Of a DNA stretch of 64,000 bases, positions 9,609-17,576 are shown piece after piece (position 1 is the stretch's first letter; each line of letters begins with the position of its first letter). Origin of the DNA: Rubripirellula reticaptiva (GTDB taxonomy: Bacteria; Planctomycetota; Planctomycetia; Pirellulales; Pirellulaceae). The position numbers were made by a program, and so were the translations under genes. The notes beneath the pieces are model-generated. The model was not told where the DNA came from, did not search any database, and was given only the letters and a program-made list of their open reading frames with translations. The stretch is taken from contig NZ_SJPX01000005.1 in NCBI RefSeq assembly GCF_007860175.1, positions 930,001-994,000 of the forward strand, written 5' to 3'.

Positions 9609-9638
9609 GGGAGCCAAGCCCCGACGGACTCGGCTCCC
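9609..9638 (-). terminator. Possible weak terminator after the EF-hand gene
   Basis: A 7-bp stem (GGGAGCC / GGCTCCC) with a 16-nt loop lies 36 bp past the stop of the minus-strand EF-hand gene. It is followed on that strand by TTCGTTTG rather than a solid T run. It may stop or stabilise that transcript. Confidence 0.35.
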
Positions 9639-9673
9639 CTCAAACGAAGAATCATTCAATGGCTGCCAGCCAC

Positions 9674-10360
9674 TCACTCTGCAGATGGACGGCCCGACGA
9701 TGGACGACCTTGACCGCGACCGCGAGGGCCATCTTGGCTGCCCGCACCGGGACCACCAGCCCCCTCACCTCGACCACGCGGACCTCCGCGTCCGGCCGGC
9801 CCCTGCTTCATCTTTTGCAACTGTTCGGGGGTAAGAATTTTCGCCAACTGCGAATCGACTTCGGCCTGCAATTTTGCGATCGCTTCCGTTTGCTGCGTCG
9901 TCAAACCAAGTTGCTGTTGCACGAATTCGGGAAGCACCTGCCCAATCGGCGGCTGACCATGACCACCCGGTCCACCACGACCTTCGGGCCCGCCTGGGCC
10001 ACCACGACCTTCCGGGCCGCCGCGGCCTTCAGGTCCACCTGGACCACCGCGGCCTTCAGGTCCGCCACGCATCCCGTTTCGCTCGCCCTGCTCGGGAGCC
10101 TGCCCCACCATCGCTGTCAATTCTTCGCGAGTCACGACTCCATCCTTATCAGCGTCAGCGCGTTCTAGCATTGGCTTTAGCCGGCTGTCAGCCACTTCGT
10201 CACTAGTCAGCTTGCCATCACCGTTCGCGTCCAACGCCATCAATCGCTCGATCGGCGCCGCTCCTCGACGTCCTTCGCCACCGCCCGGCGGTTGGGCGAT
10301 AGCAGTACCAGCACTAAAAACAGACAGCACAGCAGCCGAAAGCAAGATTCGCTTCTTCAT
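9674..10360 (-). CDS. Exported EF-hand protein with Gly/Pro/Arg repeats
   Basis: 228 residues with a clean signal peptide ([23 protein letters not shown]). Two EF-hand loops follow ([16 protein letters not shown] at about 40-55 and [16 protein letters not shown] at about 68-85), so it should bind calcium. A 45-residue low-complexity block of GGPEGRGGP units separates them from a helical segment ([34 protein letters not shown]) that resembles the Spy/CpxP LTxxQ-type helices of envelope stress proteins, and a second Gly/Arg/Pro tail ends the protein. The repeat block is encoded by near-identical DNA. I infer an envelope calcium-binding or chaperone-like protein; the Spy resemblance is suggestive only. 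Confidence 0.78.
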   Translation of the reverse strand: MKKRILLSAAVLSVFSAGTAIAQPPGGGEGRRGAAPIERLMALDANGDGKLTSDEVADSRLKPMLERADADKDGVVTREELTAMVGQAPEQGERNGMRGGPEGRGGPGGPEGRGGPEGRGGPGGPEGRGGPGGHGQPPIGQVLPEFVQQQLGLTTQQTEAIAKLQAEVDSQLAKILTPEQLQKMKQGPAGRGGPRGRGEGAGGPGAGSQDGPRGRGQGRPSSGRPSAE

Positions 10361-10540
10361 GATTCACATCGTGGTTCAAGGTTTCAAAATCCCCAATCAC
10401 GGATCAACAGTTCCGCTGGGCTACAAGATTGGTTGCCGCGAGAACCAATAACCGCCAAACAAAAGTTGCGTTTTAAACCGCAACAACGTTTTTCGGGGAC
10501 TGATCCCCAAAGAAGTGGGCGTCAATAACTACTGCAACAA

Positions 10541-11224
10541 CTACTGCAACTGTCGATCATCCGGTGTTCGGCCCAGGACGATGTCGAAACTCGCACCGAG
10601 TTCACCAATCTTTGATCCCGCCAGAGGCTTAAAGTCCGCCATCACCAACTCGCGTTGGACCAGATCGCCGGCACGTTGAAATATCCCGTCGCGATCGTTG
10701 CCCTTGTAGCCGCGAATCATCAACTGAGTCGTTAATAATTCGTGACCGTTTTGCGACACCTTGATGTGAATGTGCGGCGCCGGTCGCCCCGGATATTCCA
10801 CTGGCTTGATCGTACGAAAACGATACCCGCCGTCTGATGCCGTTTCGAACTTGCCGTAGCCTTGAAAGTTCTGATCTTGCTGTTTCTTCTTTTGACTGCT
10901 GTCACGAGTGTGCAGATAAACGGCATTGGCATCACACTGCCAAATCTCAATCGTGGCGTTCCGCAGCGGCGTCCCAGCCTTCGTTAAAATGCGGCCAGTC
11001 AAATGGGTAATCTCGCCGACCGCCGGCATCGTGCTGTCATTAATAATGATCAGGTCATTGTCTTGATCCAGCGGCAACTTGTCGGGATAAAATGGGCCTT
11101 CGGTCATCGACGGTGTCAACATCAACTCGTCGGCGAACAGTCCCGGAGTCGAAAAAAATGCTGCCCCACCGGCAACCAATAGCGACCGCCTTGAAATAGG
11201 CGGAATGAAGACCGAACGTGTCAT
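10541..11224 (-). CDS. Exported intradiol ring-cleavage dioxygenase-like protein
   Basis: 227 residues from the ATG at 11224; ten extra residues are possible upstream. The N-terminus has a Tat-like signal (SRRSLLVAGGAAFF). The rest matches the intradiol dioxygenase fold: TEGPFYP, GRILTKAGTPLRNATIEIWQCDANAVY, YRFRTIKPVEYPGRPAPHIHIKV. The two Tyr and the HIH pair are the expected Fe(III) ligands (as Tyr/Tyr/His/His in protocatechuate 3,4-dioxygenase), so it may open catechol-type rings. No aromatic-degradation genes are adjacent, and an exported, stand-alone member could act on extracellular phenolics instead. Family sure, substrate unknown. Confidence 0.85.
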   Translation of the reverse strand: MTRSVFIPPISRRSLLVAGGAAFFSTPGLFADELMLTPSMTEGPFYPDKLPLDQDNDLIIINDSTMPAVGEITHLTGRILTKAGTPLRNATIEIWQCDANAVYLHTRDSSQKKKQQDQNFQGYGKFETASDGGYRFRTIKPVEYPGRPAPHIHIKVSQNGHELLTTQLMIRGYKGNDRDGIFQRAGDLVQRELVMADFKPLAGSKIGELGASFDIVLGRTPDDRQLQ

Positions 11225-11496
11225 TTTGGATATCCCGAGCCATCGAAAGAACAAAGCAACGAAAACCTGTTCGCTTGCTAGTTCCCTTCGTAGCAGGTCT
11301 GCTGGCTACCCGCCACGAAAACTTGCGAAATTCAAGAGATTGCAGCTTCCAACCGCATGGCCTCCGATTCGGACTCAATGCATGAGGCGATGCGTCAGTG
11401 TTGTTTAAGCCTCTAAATCACGCTTTTGATGTGTTAACAGATTTGCTTGAGTGATCGTGCGGGTGAGTGGACACTGTATTGGTGGAGGTATGATTC

Positions 11497-12045
11497 TTGG
11501 ACTTGACCGACGCCATCGACCGATTTCGCGGACCACTTGTGGGGCTGATTGCCTCGTGGGGAGCTTCCCATGTCGATGCGTCTGAACTTGCTCAGGACAG
11601 TTTTGCGGACGCTTACCTGAATCGCGATCGCTGTCGAGGTGATTGGCAAGATCCCGAAGTGTTCGGTCGGTGGTTGCGAGGCATCGCCCGCAACAACTTT
11701 CGTAATTGGTTGAGATCTTGCCGGCGTCGCCAGCGGCGAGTCGTCTCCGTTGACACCGCAACGCTGGAACAGACCGCCGCGGCCACAGCTGGAAAAGCAG
11801 AATCACTCGCCACAACAGATCGTCGCCTGATCGAACTGCGGATGGCGATCGACAGGCTGCCGACCAAGCAACGTCAAGTCATCCTGATGCACTACTTGGA
11901 AGAAACGTCGGTCAGCGATGTCGCCGCCTTACTGTCCGTGTCCGCAAAAACTGTCGAAGGCCGACTCTACCAAGCTCGACGAGCGCTGCGGCGATTGATG
12001 GACGAACCTTCGGCTTCGGGGATCGGAAAGGCGTTGCTGCTATGA
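11497..12045 (+). CDS. ECF-family RNA polymerase sigma factor
   Basis: 182 residues. The start is a TTG: no in-frame ATG precedes it, and GGAGG (11484-11488) sits 8 nt before it; the ATG at 11490 is out of frame. Region 2 is seen in ELAQDSFADAYLN and FGRWLRGIARNNFRNWLR. Region 4 is the helix-turn-helix LPTKQRQVILMHYLEETSVSDVAALLSVSAKTVEGRLYQARRAL with the usual LRRLMDE ending. The stop overlaps the ATG of the next gene (ATGA), so the membrane protein behind it is translationally coupled and is the natural candidate for its regulator. Confidence 0.92.
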   Translation: MDLTDAIDRFRGPLVGLIASWGASHVDASELAQDSFADAYLNRDRCRGDWQDPEVFGRWLRGIARNNFRNWLRSCRRRQRRVVSVDTATLEQTAAATAGKAESLATTDRRLIELRMAIDRLPTKQRQVILMHYLEETSVSDVAALLSVSAKTVEGRLYQARRALRRLMDEPSASGIGKALLL

Positions 12046-13841
12046 GCTCAAAACATCCTAAACAATTAATCGACGAAACAGAATTGCGAACCGCACTCCA
12101 ACCCCTGCGGCCCAATCCCAACGGTTTTGCCGCCGGCATTCGGCAACGACTCGAAGAGGGCAATGTCAGGCTACGCGACAGTGAGCAAAACGAAGCGAGC
12201 TTCGACCATTCAGGCTGGGCTCAAGTCGCTGCGGCGGTGATGCCATTGCCACTGCTTGGCAGCAACGGCGGTGCTGGCTTGGTCAAGCTTGGGCAACTCT
12301 CACTTGGTAAAAAAGTCGTGGCCGTTGCCGCCTTGCCGATGGTCGGCCTACTGCTGATGGTCACGGCCTCGATCTGGGCGATTATTAGAATCCGTCGGGC
12401 GCAACGTTCGAATCAGCAGCACCAGGGGCAATCTATCGGCGACATCGACGCGGTGAAGCTAAGCCAAGTCACGGCCGATTGGTGGCGTCAGTTCGGCGTC
12501 TTGGTGGTAGGCATGTCCGTTATGTCCGTGCTGTTGATGGTTATCGGTTACACGTTGCCAGTGTTTATCGTATTTATGGTTTCAGGAATCACGATGGTGT
12601 CGTTGATCACGAAACTAGGGCAAGAGCACCTTGTCGACCGAAACACGATTGCCGGAACTCTGCTGCCGGGCTTGCTGATGCTGGTCCAAGTCACTCATGT
12701 CATCACGATGATCGATCACGGCAATCCATTCTTAGACCAAATGCTGATCCCCGCGGTCTTGGTGCTTGGCGGATTCGCAATGCTATGGATGTGTGCTCCG
12801 CCCTGGGAAGGCATCGGTCGCGCTACCGACCTAGTTGCCAGATCACTTTTAGGCATCGGGTTGCTGCTGATCGCGAGTTGGTTCAGCAGTTCGCTTTGGA
12901 ATCCGGTCACGACCCAGGACTTGAAAACCCACGTCGAATCATTCGACCACGCCCGATTTTCATCAGCGACATGGAATCAGTGGCAAGTCGCTGCGGAATG
13001 GCTGCAAGATTCAAACGTGCAGCTAGACCTGTCCAAGCCACATGCGATGCTAAAAACAGAACTCGCCAAAGACAAACCGAACTTGTCTGTCTTGCGTTCT
13101 GCGATTGAGGCTGGCTTGTTTCAGCGACAAGACCTGGATCGGTTATTCGATGCAGTTGGCTCGAAGTCGCTGATGTTGGCAGAGTCGAAAACTCAGATGT
13201 TCCGCGAACAACAGCGCGGACAGCCATTCATTTCGGCCGACGATCGGACCCGTTTTTTAATCCACGCTTTGGTGCTCGGTGGTGAACTCAGCGAAAGCGA
13301 GCGAGACTTTCTTGGCGAACGATTGACCGCAACGATGGATAGTCTCGCGACGAAAACGTACGTGAACCTCTTGGAACAACAGTTGGCAATCACCAAGCTC
13401 GCTATCCTGATCGATCGACCTCTTGATACCGATTCACTCCAAGAATTCGTTCGCCATACATTGACCAGTCACCAACGCCTAGGCGTCAACTTAGGTACCC
13501 GCCGCGGCGGCTTTGCCAGCAGTCCCAAATTAAACCACAGCATCGAACTGGCAACTGTCGATGCGATCGGATTGATGCAGATCTACGGCGTACCCGAAGA
13601 TATCCGAATCGACGCTCTACGCTCTTATTTGCGACCGACGTCACACGATCATTGGTTCCAACTCTACGACCAGACCTGCATGCGAGTTGCAAGCCTGCAA
13701 CGCCTGGAAAGCCTGCCCGATGTACAGCCGATCTCCTGGCAAGATTACTTGCGATACGAACAAAACCTAATGATGGCGATCCTTTTCACACTCGTCTGCG
13801 TATTTGCGACCCTCGGCGCAACAAAGTCCGAGTTTGTCTGA
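12042..13841 (+). CDS. Polytopic membrane protein coupled to ECF sigma factor
   Basis: 599 residues. A cytoplasmic N-terminus of about 55 residues (LRTALQPLRPNPNGFAAGIR) is followed by about six hydrophobic segments between residues 65 and 290 (among them VVAVAALPMVGLLLMVTASIW, VLLMVIGYTLPVFIVFMVSG and LLGIGLLLIASWFSSSLW), a soluble region of about 260 residues, and a last helix at the C-terminus (MAILFTLVCVFATLGA). I recognise no family. Because it overlaps the sigma factor stop by 4 bp, it may be its sensor or anti-sigma factor, with the short N-terminal segment as the sigma-binding part. No zinc HxxxCxxC anti-sigma motif is visible, so this is inference from context. Confidence 0.78.
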   Translation: MSSKHPKQLIDETELRTALQPLRPNPNGFAAGIRQRLEEGNVRLRDSEQNEASFDHSGWAQVAAAVMPLPLLGSNGGAGLVKLGQLSLGKKVVAVAALPMVGLLLMVTASIWAIIRIRRAQRSNQQHQGQSIGDIDAVKLSQVTADWWRQFGVLVVGMSVMSVLLMVIGYTLPVFIVFMVSGITMVSLITKLGQEHLVDRNTIAGTLLPGLLMLVQVTHVITMIDHGNPFLDQMLIPAVLVLGGFAMLWMCAPPWEGIGRATDLVARSLLGIGLLLIASWFSSSLWNPVTTQDLKTHVESFDHARFSSATWNQWQVAAEWLQDSNVQLDLSKPHAMLKTELAKDKPNLSVLRSAIEAGLFQRQDLDRLFDAVGSKSLMLAESKTQMFREQQRGQPFISADDRTRFLIHALVLGGELSESERDFLGERLTATMDSLATKTYVNLLEQQLAITKLAILIDRPLDTDSLQEFVRHTLTSHQRLGVNLGTRRGGFASSPKLNHSIELATVDAIGLMQIYGVPEDIRIDALRSYLRPTSHDHWFQLYDQTCMRVASLQRLESLPDVQPISWQDYLRYEQNLMMAILFTLVCVFATLGATKSEFV

Positions 13842-13928
13842 CGTCAAACGCACAGGCCGGCCTGCCTCCTTTTCCAAATGCATGCTTTGAAAAAAATAAG
13901 GCGCGAGTCCGGCGAAGCGATCAGGCAT

Positions 13929-14438
13929 TCACCCTGATGACTCGTGCTTTGCGACCGTCTTGAGTAAACGCCTTAGCGTTGGTGAGATTGCCCCGTCGAT
14001 TGGCGAGCCAGCGTCACCAACGCACTGCGAGTACGAACGGATATTATCATGACCGGCGACTAAATTGAGAATCACGGATAAGGTCGCCTGCATGTCGAGC
14101 GGTTTGTGCAGCAGCCCGCTGCCCCCCAAACTCCTGACGACGTTCAATGTCTGACCGTCTCGTAAACTTGTCATCACAAGCACAGGGATTTGGCGAATTT
14201 GTTCGTTCTCAGCGTGACGAACCTTTTCAAGCAGTTCCAAACCGCACAGATTCGGCATTTCGAGGTCAGTGACCAACAGGTCAGGCGGCTGTTCGCAAAT
14301 CGCGTCCCATGCCAGCAGCCCATCTTCAACCTCCGTGCATTCAAACTCGTTCTGCCTCAGCCATGCACTAACCGTCTTACGCGACGCTCGCACATCGTCG
14401 GCAATGACACATCGTTTCGGTTTGGCGAATGGCTGCAT
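13929..14438 (-). CDS. Single-domain response regulator (REC)
   Basis: 169 residues containing one receiver domain (about 9-130) and a short tail with no output domain. The key residues are in place: acidic pair D14-D15, phospho-acceptor D58 in LLVTDLEMP, T90/S91 in VLVMTS and K112 in LLHKPLD. No histidine kinase is nearby, so it must be phosphorylated by a distant kinase and act by protein contact, as CheY-type or phosphorelay regulators do. The tail of about 40 residues is not recognised. It is convergent with the sigma-factor pair and is probably a separate unit. Confidence 0.9.
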   Translation of the reverse strand: MQPFAKPKRCVIADDVRASRKTVSAWLRQNEFECTEVEDGLLAWDAICEQPPDLLVTDLEMPNLCGLELLEKVRHAENEQIRQIPVLVMTSLRDGQTLNVVRSLGGSGLLHKPLDMQATLSVILNLVAGHDNIRSYSQCVGDAGSPIDGAISPTLRRLLKTVAKHESSG

Positions 14439-14522
14439 GGGACCACAGTGGGGAAGGTTGCTCTCGTATCATTGCTCACGACGAAAGAAGTCAATTCGAT
14501 CGCTTGGCGGTTCAGGGAAAAT

Positions 14523-15068
14523 TCATTCTTTTGTTATTGCCTCGATTAAGTCTTCATCTACCGGATGTTTCTTCAACACGAACAGCATGTTCTTGCCGCC
14601 ACCGGGTGACTCGAATTTCATAGGCCGCTCTGACCCAGGTAACGCATAACACAACATCATGATTACGTCCCCGCCCGACTTGCCGGTTAACTTTAAAATT
14701 CCGGGCGAGGTCGTGTTCGGCGTGTTTTGCTTCGCTCGAGGCGATGTCTCGTCAGCCACCGGGGCAACTTTCGGGACGGTGATCATCGTGATATGAACCG
14801 GTTTGTTCGATTCGTCGATCGTGAACACGGCACGAAACTTTTCTTGCTGGCTCTGGTCATAAGTCACAATCGAATTGGTCGTGATCGTCACGGACGCGCC
14901 CGCGAGTTCTCCCGCGGTCAAGGTGCGCCCTTGGTTTATGCCTTCAGTGATTTCCCAACGCCCTTGCAACTGTTCGATGATCGTGTCGTTCGGTTTGTCT
15001 TCGGCCAGCGCCGGAACGACAACAAGTGCGGTGAAGGCGAACGAAAACATAGTGATTTTGATAGGCAT
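14523..15068 (-). CDS. Exported TIGR03067-like protein
   Basis: 181 residues from the ATG at 15068, which has GAGGAAT about 9 nt upstream; the open frame extends much further but that part is not gene-like. A signal peptide (MPIKITMFSFAFTALVVVPALA) is followed by the pattern seen in TIGR03067-type planctomycete proteins: IEQLQGRWEITEG, ITTNSIVTYDQSQQEKFRAVFTID, a central strand-rich part and the closing MLFVLKKHP. The family is a small beta-barrel-like exported domain of unknown role. It stands alone, divergent from the glycine-zipper gene at 15253. Confidence 0.8.
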   Translation of the reverse strand: MPIKITMFSFAFTALVVVPALAEDKPNDTIIEQLQGRWEITEGINQGRTLTAGELAGASVTITTNSIVTYDQSQQEKFRAVFTIDESNKPVHITMITVPKVAPVADETSPRAKQNTPNTTSPGILKLTGKSGGDVIMMLCYALPGSERPMKFESPGGGKNMLFVLKKHPVDEDLIEAITKE

Positions 15069-15194
15069 AGGGGAATTCCTCGTGCTCGGAGTGTCGGCGG
15101 AGTCAGCGGTCGGTCGTGACGAAAAGTCTCTCTCGGAGGCAGATGCAAGGATCGTGCCACTTTCACGAACGGCCAAGTGCAAAGCCTGTGGCTT

Positions 15195-15210
15195 CGGCAT
15201 GGAAGTTGCC
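15195..15210 (+). promoter_or_regulatory. Sigma-54 (-24/-12) promoter candidate 1
   Basis: CGGCATGGAAGTTGCC: GG and GC are separated by exactly 10 nt, within the pattern YGGCAYG-N4-TTGC of sigma-54 promoters. It lies 43 bp before the ATG at 15253, giving an expected transcript start near 15221 and a short leader. Confidence 0.6.
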
Positions 15211-15252
15211 CATTTCGATCGACAAAAGAAAGCCACAATGAAGGAGTAAAAG

Positions 15253-15756
15253 ATGTCGAAATGCTTGATTGCTGAATACGAAACGAGTGCCGGTGCCAAG
15301 CTGGGGTTGGAAGCCCTCGAAAAGAAAGGTTTCACACTTGGCAACGTCTCGGTTGTTTCCAAGACGAGCGACCCGGCCGCAAATCGCCTTGACGACTTGC
15401 ACAAAGAATCCGTGGCGGAGAATTCGGATTCGGCGCCTGACGGGCGTTCGACATCATTGGGAATGCTGATTGGTGGAAGTGTTGCAGCACCGATTGCGGC
15501 GGGGACTTTGATCGGACCGCTCATTATCGCTGGACCGTTGGTGGGAATGGCGGTAGGTGCTGCGATTGGAAGTTTGCTCGGTAGCATGGAGCGTTGGGGT
15601 GTGAATGAGAATCTCAGCGCGGACTACGAACAACGAGTGAATTCAGGTTCGTTGCTTGTGATTGTGCACGATGTCGACGACGGCGGTTTAAGCGACGCGA
15701 GAGCGGTGCTGCAAGCAACTGACCCCAAATCGCTGGAAAAACATGAAGTGTCGTAA
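15253..15756 (+). CDS. Glycine-zipper membrane/stress protein
   Basis: 167 residues. The first 45 form a small alpha/beta segment (CLIAEYETSAGAKLGLEALEKKGF) like the N-termini of general-stress proteins that begin with a ferredoxin-like fold. Residues about 73-118 form a long Gly/Ala/Ile hydrophobic hairpin (GGSVAAPIAAGTLIGPLI, GPLVGMAVGAAIGSLLG), typical of glycine-zipper membrane insertion. The C-terminus has a second beta-rich segment (GSLLVIVHDVDDGGLSDARAVL). It is preceded by a sigma-54 promoter match and followed by a second one before the next gene, so I infer a stress-inducible envelope protein. Specific function unknown. Confidence 0.8.
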   Translation: MSKCLIAEYETSAGAKLGLEALEKKGFTLGNVSVVSKTSDPAANRLDDLHKESVAENSDSAPDGRSTSLGMLIGGSVAAPIAAGTLIGPLIIAGPLVGMAVGAAIGSLLGSMERWGVNENLSADYEQRVNSGSLLVIVHDVDDGGLSDARAVLQATDPKSLEKHEVS

Positions 15757-15965
15757 ACCGAGTCTAGCCGTTTCGCGAGCGATTTTTCCTTTGCCGCATG
15801 TCGCCAAAGTCTCATCAATCTCGCAATTTGAAACGCAAAGCTTGACGGTGTTCACTCCGATCTGTGTTCATCAGCCAAGGCCGTAATGTCCATAGACGGG
15901 GGGCGACACCTCAAAAGATTTATCCGCACTCTAAAAATTTTAGTGGCGTGGCATTCTTATCAAGT

Positions 15966-15981
15966 TGGCATAGAGATTGCT
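15966..15981 (+). promoter_or_regulatory. Sigma-54 (-24/-12) promoter candidate 2
   Basis: TGGCATAGAGATTGCT fits TGGCAYR-N4-TTGCW with the required GG-N10-GC spacing. It sits 49 bp before the ATG at 16030, with an expected start near 15992 and room for the AAAGGTG ribosome site. This is the best sigma-54 match I found in the window. Confidence 0.7.
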
Positions 15982-16029
15982 CATTCAGGTTCATTCAACT
16001 GACACTGATATCCTTTCGAAAGGTGACAT

Positions 16030-16389
16030 ATGAGCGACACGAATCCACAGATCGAAGAACAACTCGACAAGCTTGCCACGATCTGTTGCGAGCAACTCAA
16101 TGGAGACGAGTCCTCGCTGGCTATCGAAGACTCAACCATCGCCGAGTTGTTGAAATCGCTCTTGATGAGCGGCTATGCGCGGAAGGAAGGTGCCAACCTG
16201 CAAGTCGACATCGAAAACCGCGTGAAGTCCAAATGCCAAGAGCCCGCCATGCACCGAGGTGGCGCGCTGTCGAGCATTACCGCGCAGGTAGGGAAGAAGT
16301 TTCAGGATTTGAAGCGTTGGGAATCCCGTCAGCCCAACGAAAAAAGCGACCCCAAAGCTGCCAATATCAGTTCAGCGACAGGGGCCTAG
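16030..16389 (+). CDS. Small soluble protein behind sigma-54 promoter, unknown
   Basis: 119 residues, ATG with AAAGGTG 5-10 nt upstream. The protein is helical and charged (IEEQLDKLATICCEQLNGDESS, LLKSLLMSGYARKEGANLQV) with no signal peptide, membrane segment or recognised domain. The strong sigma-54 match 49 bp upstream points to control by an NtrC-type activator. It begins a run of three plus-strand genes ending with a CBS-domain protein. Function unknown; the gene is believable from its ribosome site and promoter. Confidence 0.7.
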   Translation: MSDTNPQIEEQLDKLATICCEQLNGDESSLAIEDSTIAELLKSLLMSGYARKEGANLQVDIENRVKSKCQEPAMHRGGALSSITAQVGKKFQDLKRWESRQPNEKSDPKAANISSATGA

Positions 16390-16479
16390 GAGCGACGAGG
16401 GCATGGAACAGGCCCACTCGCAAACCACTCACACCGACCGTCGATTTAGTCAGGAAAGTCCGCGAAAACACGTTGCGAT

Positions 16480-16800
16480 ATGGGTATCCAGATGCTGGCA
16501 AAACGAGTTAAGACAATCGAGTTTTTTGGCGGTCCGATGGATGGTTTCGAATGTGAAACGAATGAACCGCCGAGACCGTTTGCATGGGTCATTTCGGCTC
16601 CCCATGCTGCAAACACCCCCGCACTCGCGCAGCTCATGAGATTATTCCTTTTCCAGGGGCATCCACAGCCAGACATCAATGCGATCTATGCACTTGATCT
16701 TGGTTCCCGTCGACCAGTTTACCGCTACATGCATTCAATGGTGGCAACCGACGTTTATCCAAGCGACCTGGTTTGGGTGGTCGATCACCAGCCACGCTGA
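16480..16800 (+). CDS. Small protein, unknown
   Basis: 106 residues. A conserved-looking N-terminal strand (KTIEFFGGPMDGFECETNEPP) and the closing strand pair (RPVYRYMHSMVATDVYPSDLVWV) suggest a compact beta-rich soluble fold, but I do not recognise the family. It starts 90 bp after the previous stop; an ATG five codons downstream (16492) is an alternative start. It lies between the sigma-54 gene and the CBS gene and may be part of the same transcript. Confidence 0.55.
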   Translation: MGIQMLAKRVKTIEFFGGPMDGFECETNEPPRPFAWVISAPHAANTPALAQLMRLFLFQGHPQPDINAIYALDLGSRRPVYRYMHSMVATDVYPSDLVWVVDHQPR

Positions 16801-16915
16801 GCGTTTTCTGATCGCCGCGGTGAATTGGCTTCGCGTTGCAGAACAGTTAGTGAACCGTCCGGCGATTCCCCAAAATTTCCAGTTCGCGTTTCCACCTATT
16901 TCGAGGAGAGTAGCG

Positions 16916-17362
16916 ATGCAATTGAAAGAAATCATGACGACACACGTCCAAGGGATTTCGGATCAACAGAGTGCCTGCGAGGCGGCCAAGTTGATGGAGC
17001 GATTGCAGATCGGTTCCGTGCCTGTCTTCTGCGATGGCCACGCGATCGGCATTGTTACCGACCGCGATATTGTCACGCGTGCCGTCGCTTGTGGGCGGGA
17101 CTGTTCCCAGACGCCGGTTCGCCAAATCATGACCGGCGGGTTGGCGACCATGTCCGAGACCACCGAAGTTTCCGTGGCCGTCGATGAAATGGAGCGACGT
17201 CAGATTCGCCGATTGTTGATCACAGGACCGGAAGACGAAATTGTCGGCGTCGTATCGGTTGGAGACATCGTGGCGAAGACTGGCAAACACAACCTGTCTG
17301 CCGAGTTGATTGAAAAGATATCCGTACCAGCGGAACCAGCAAGACAATCCCCGGTAACCTGA
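16916..17362 (+). CDS. CBS-domain pair protein
   Basis: 148 residues from the ATG at 16916, preceded by GAGGAGAG; the longer open frame upstream is not supported. Two CBS motifs form one Bateman module: MQLKEIMTTHVQGIS through IGIVTDRDIVTRAVA, and VRQIMTGGLATMSETTEVSVAVDEM through EIVGVVSVGDIV. The two VTDRDI/VSVGDI ends are the usual adenine-nucleotide-binding signatures. No enzyme or channel domain is attached, so it is a stand-alone energy- or nucleotide-sensing regulator of the kind common in stress and stationary-phase regulons. It is the last gene of the 15.2-17.4 kb cluster. Confidence 0.9.
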   Translation: MQLKEIMTTHVQGISDQQSACEAAKLMERLQIGSVPVFCDGHAIGIVTDRDIVTRAVACGRDCSQTPVRQIMTGGLATMSETTEVSVAVDEMERRQIRRLLITGPEDEIVGVVSVGDIVAKTGKHNLSAELIEKISVPAEPARQSPVT

Positions 17363-17576
17363 GCGGCAAGTGCGTTGCAGGAAGTTGTTGGCTTGTCGGC
17401 TAAAAGTGTGGACGAGCCGGCTAGTTATTTGGGCTACGAAATTTGAGGCCTCACCGACAAGCCGATTAACCTGAATATGCTGTCAAACGACGATCATGGT
17501 CTTAGCCTGCCAACCGGGTGCGCGAGGTGGGACATCAAGTCTGCTCTATTCGGTCACGGACAAGCGATGGCTAGCC

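Noticed and set aside
16825-16840. TTGGCTTCGCGTTGCA as a third sigma-54 promoter before the CBS gene
   Set aside because: The GG and GC are 9 nt apart rather than 10, which normally abolishes sigma-54 recognition.
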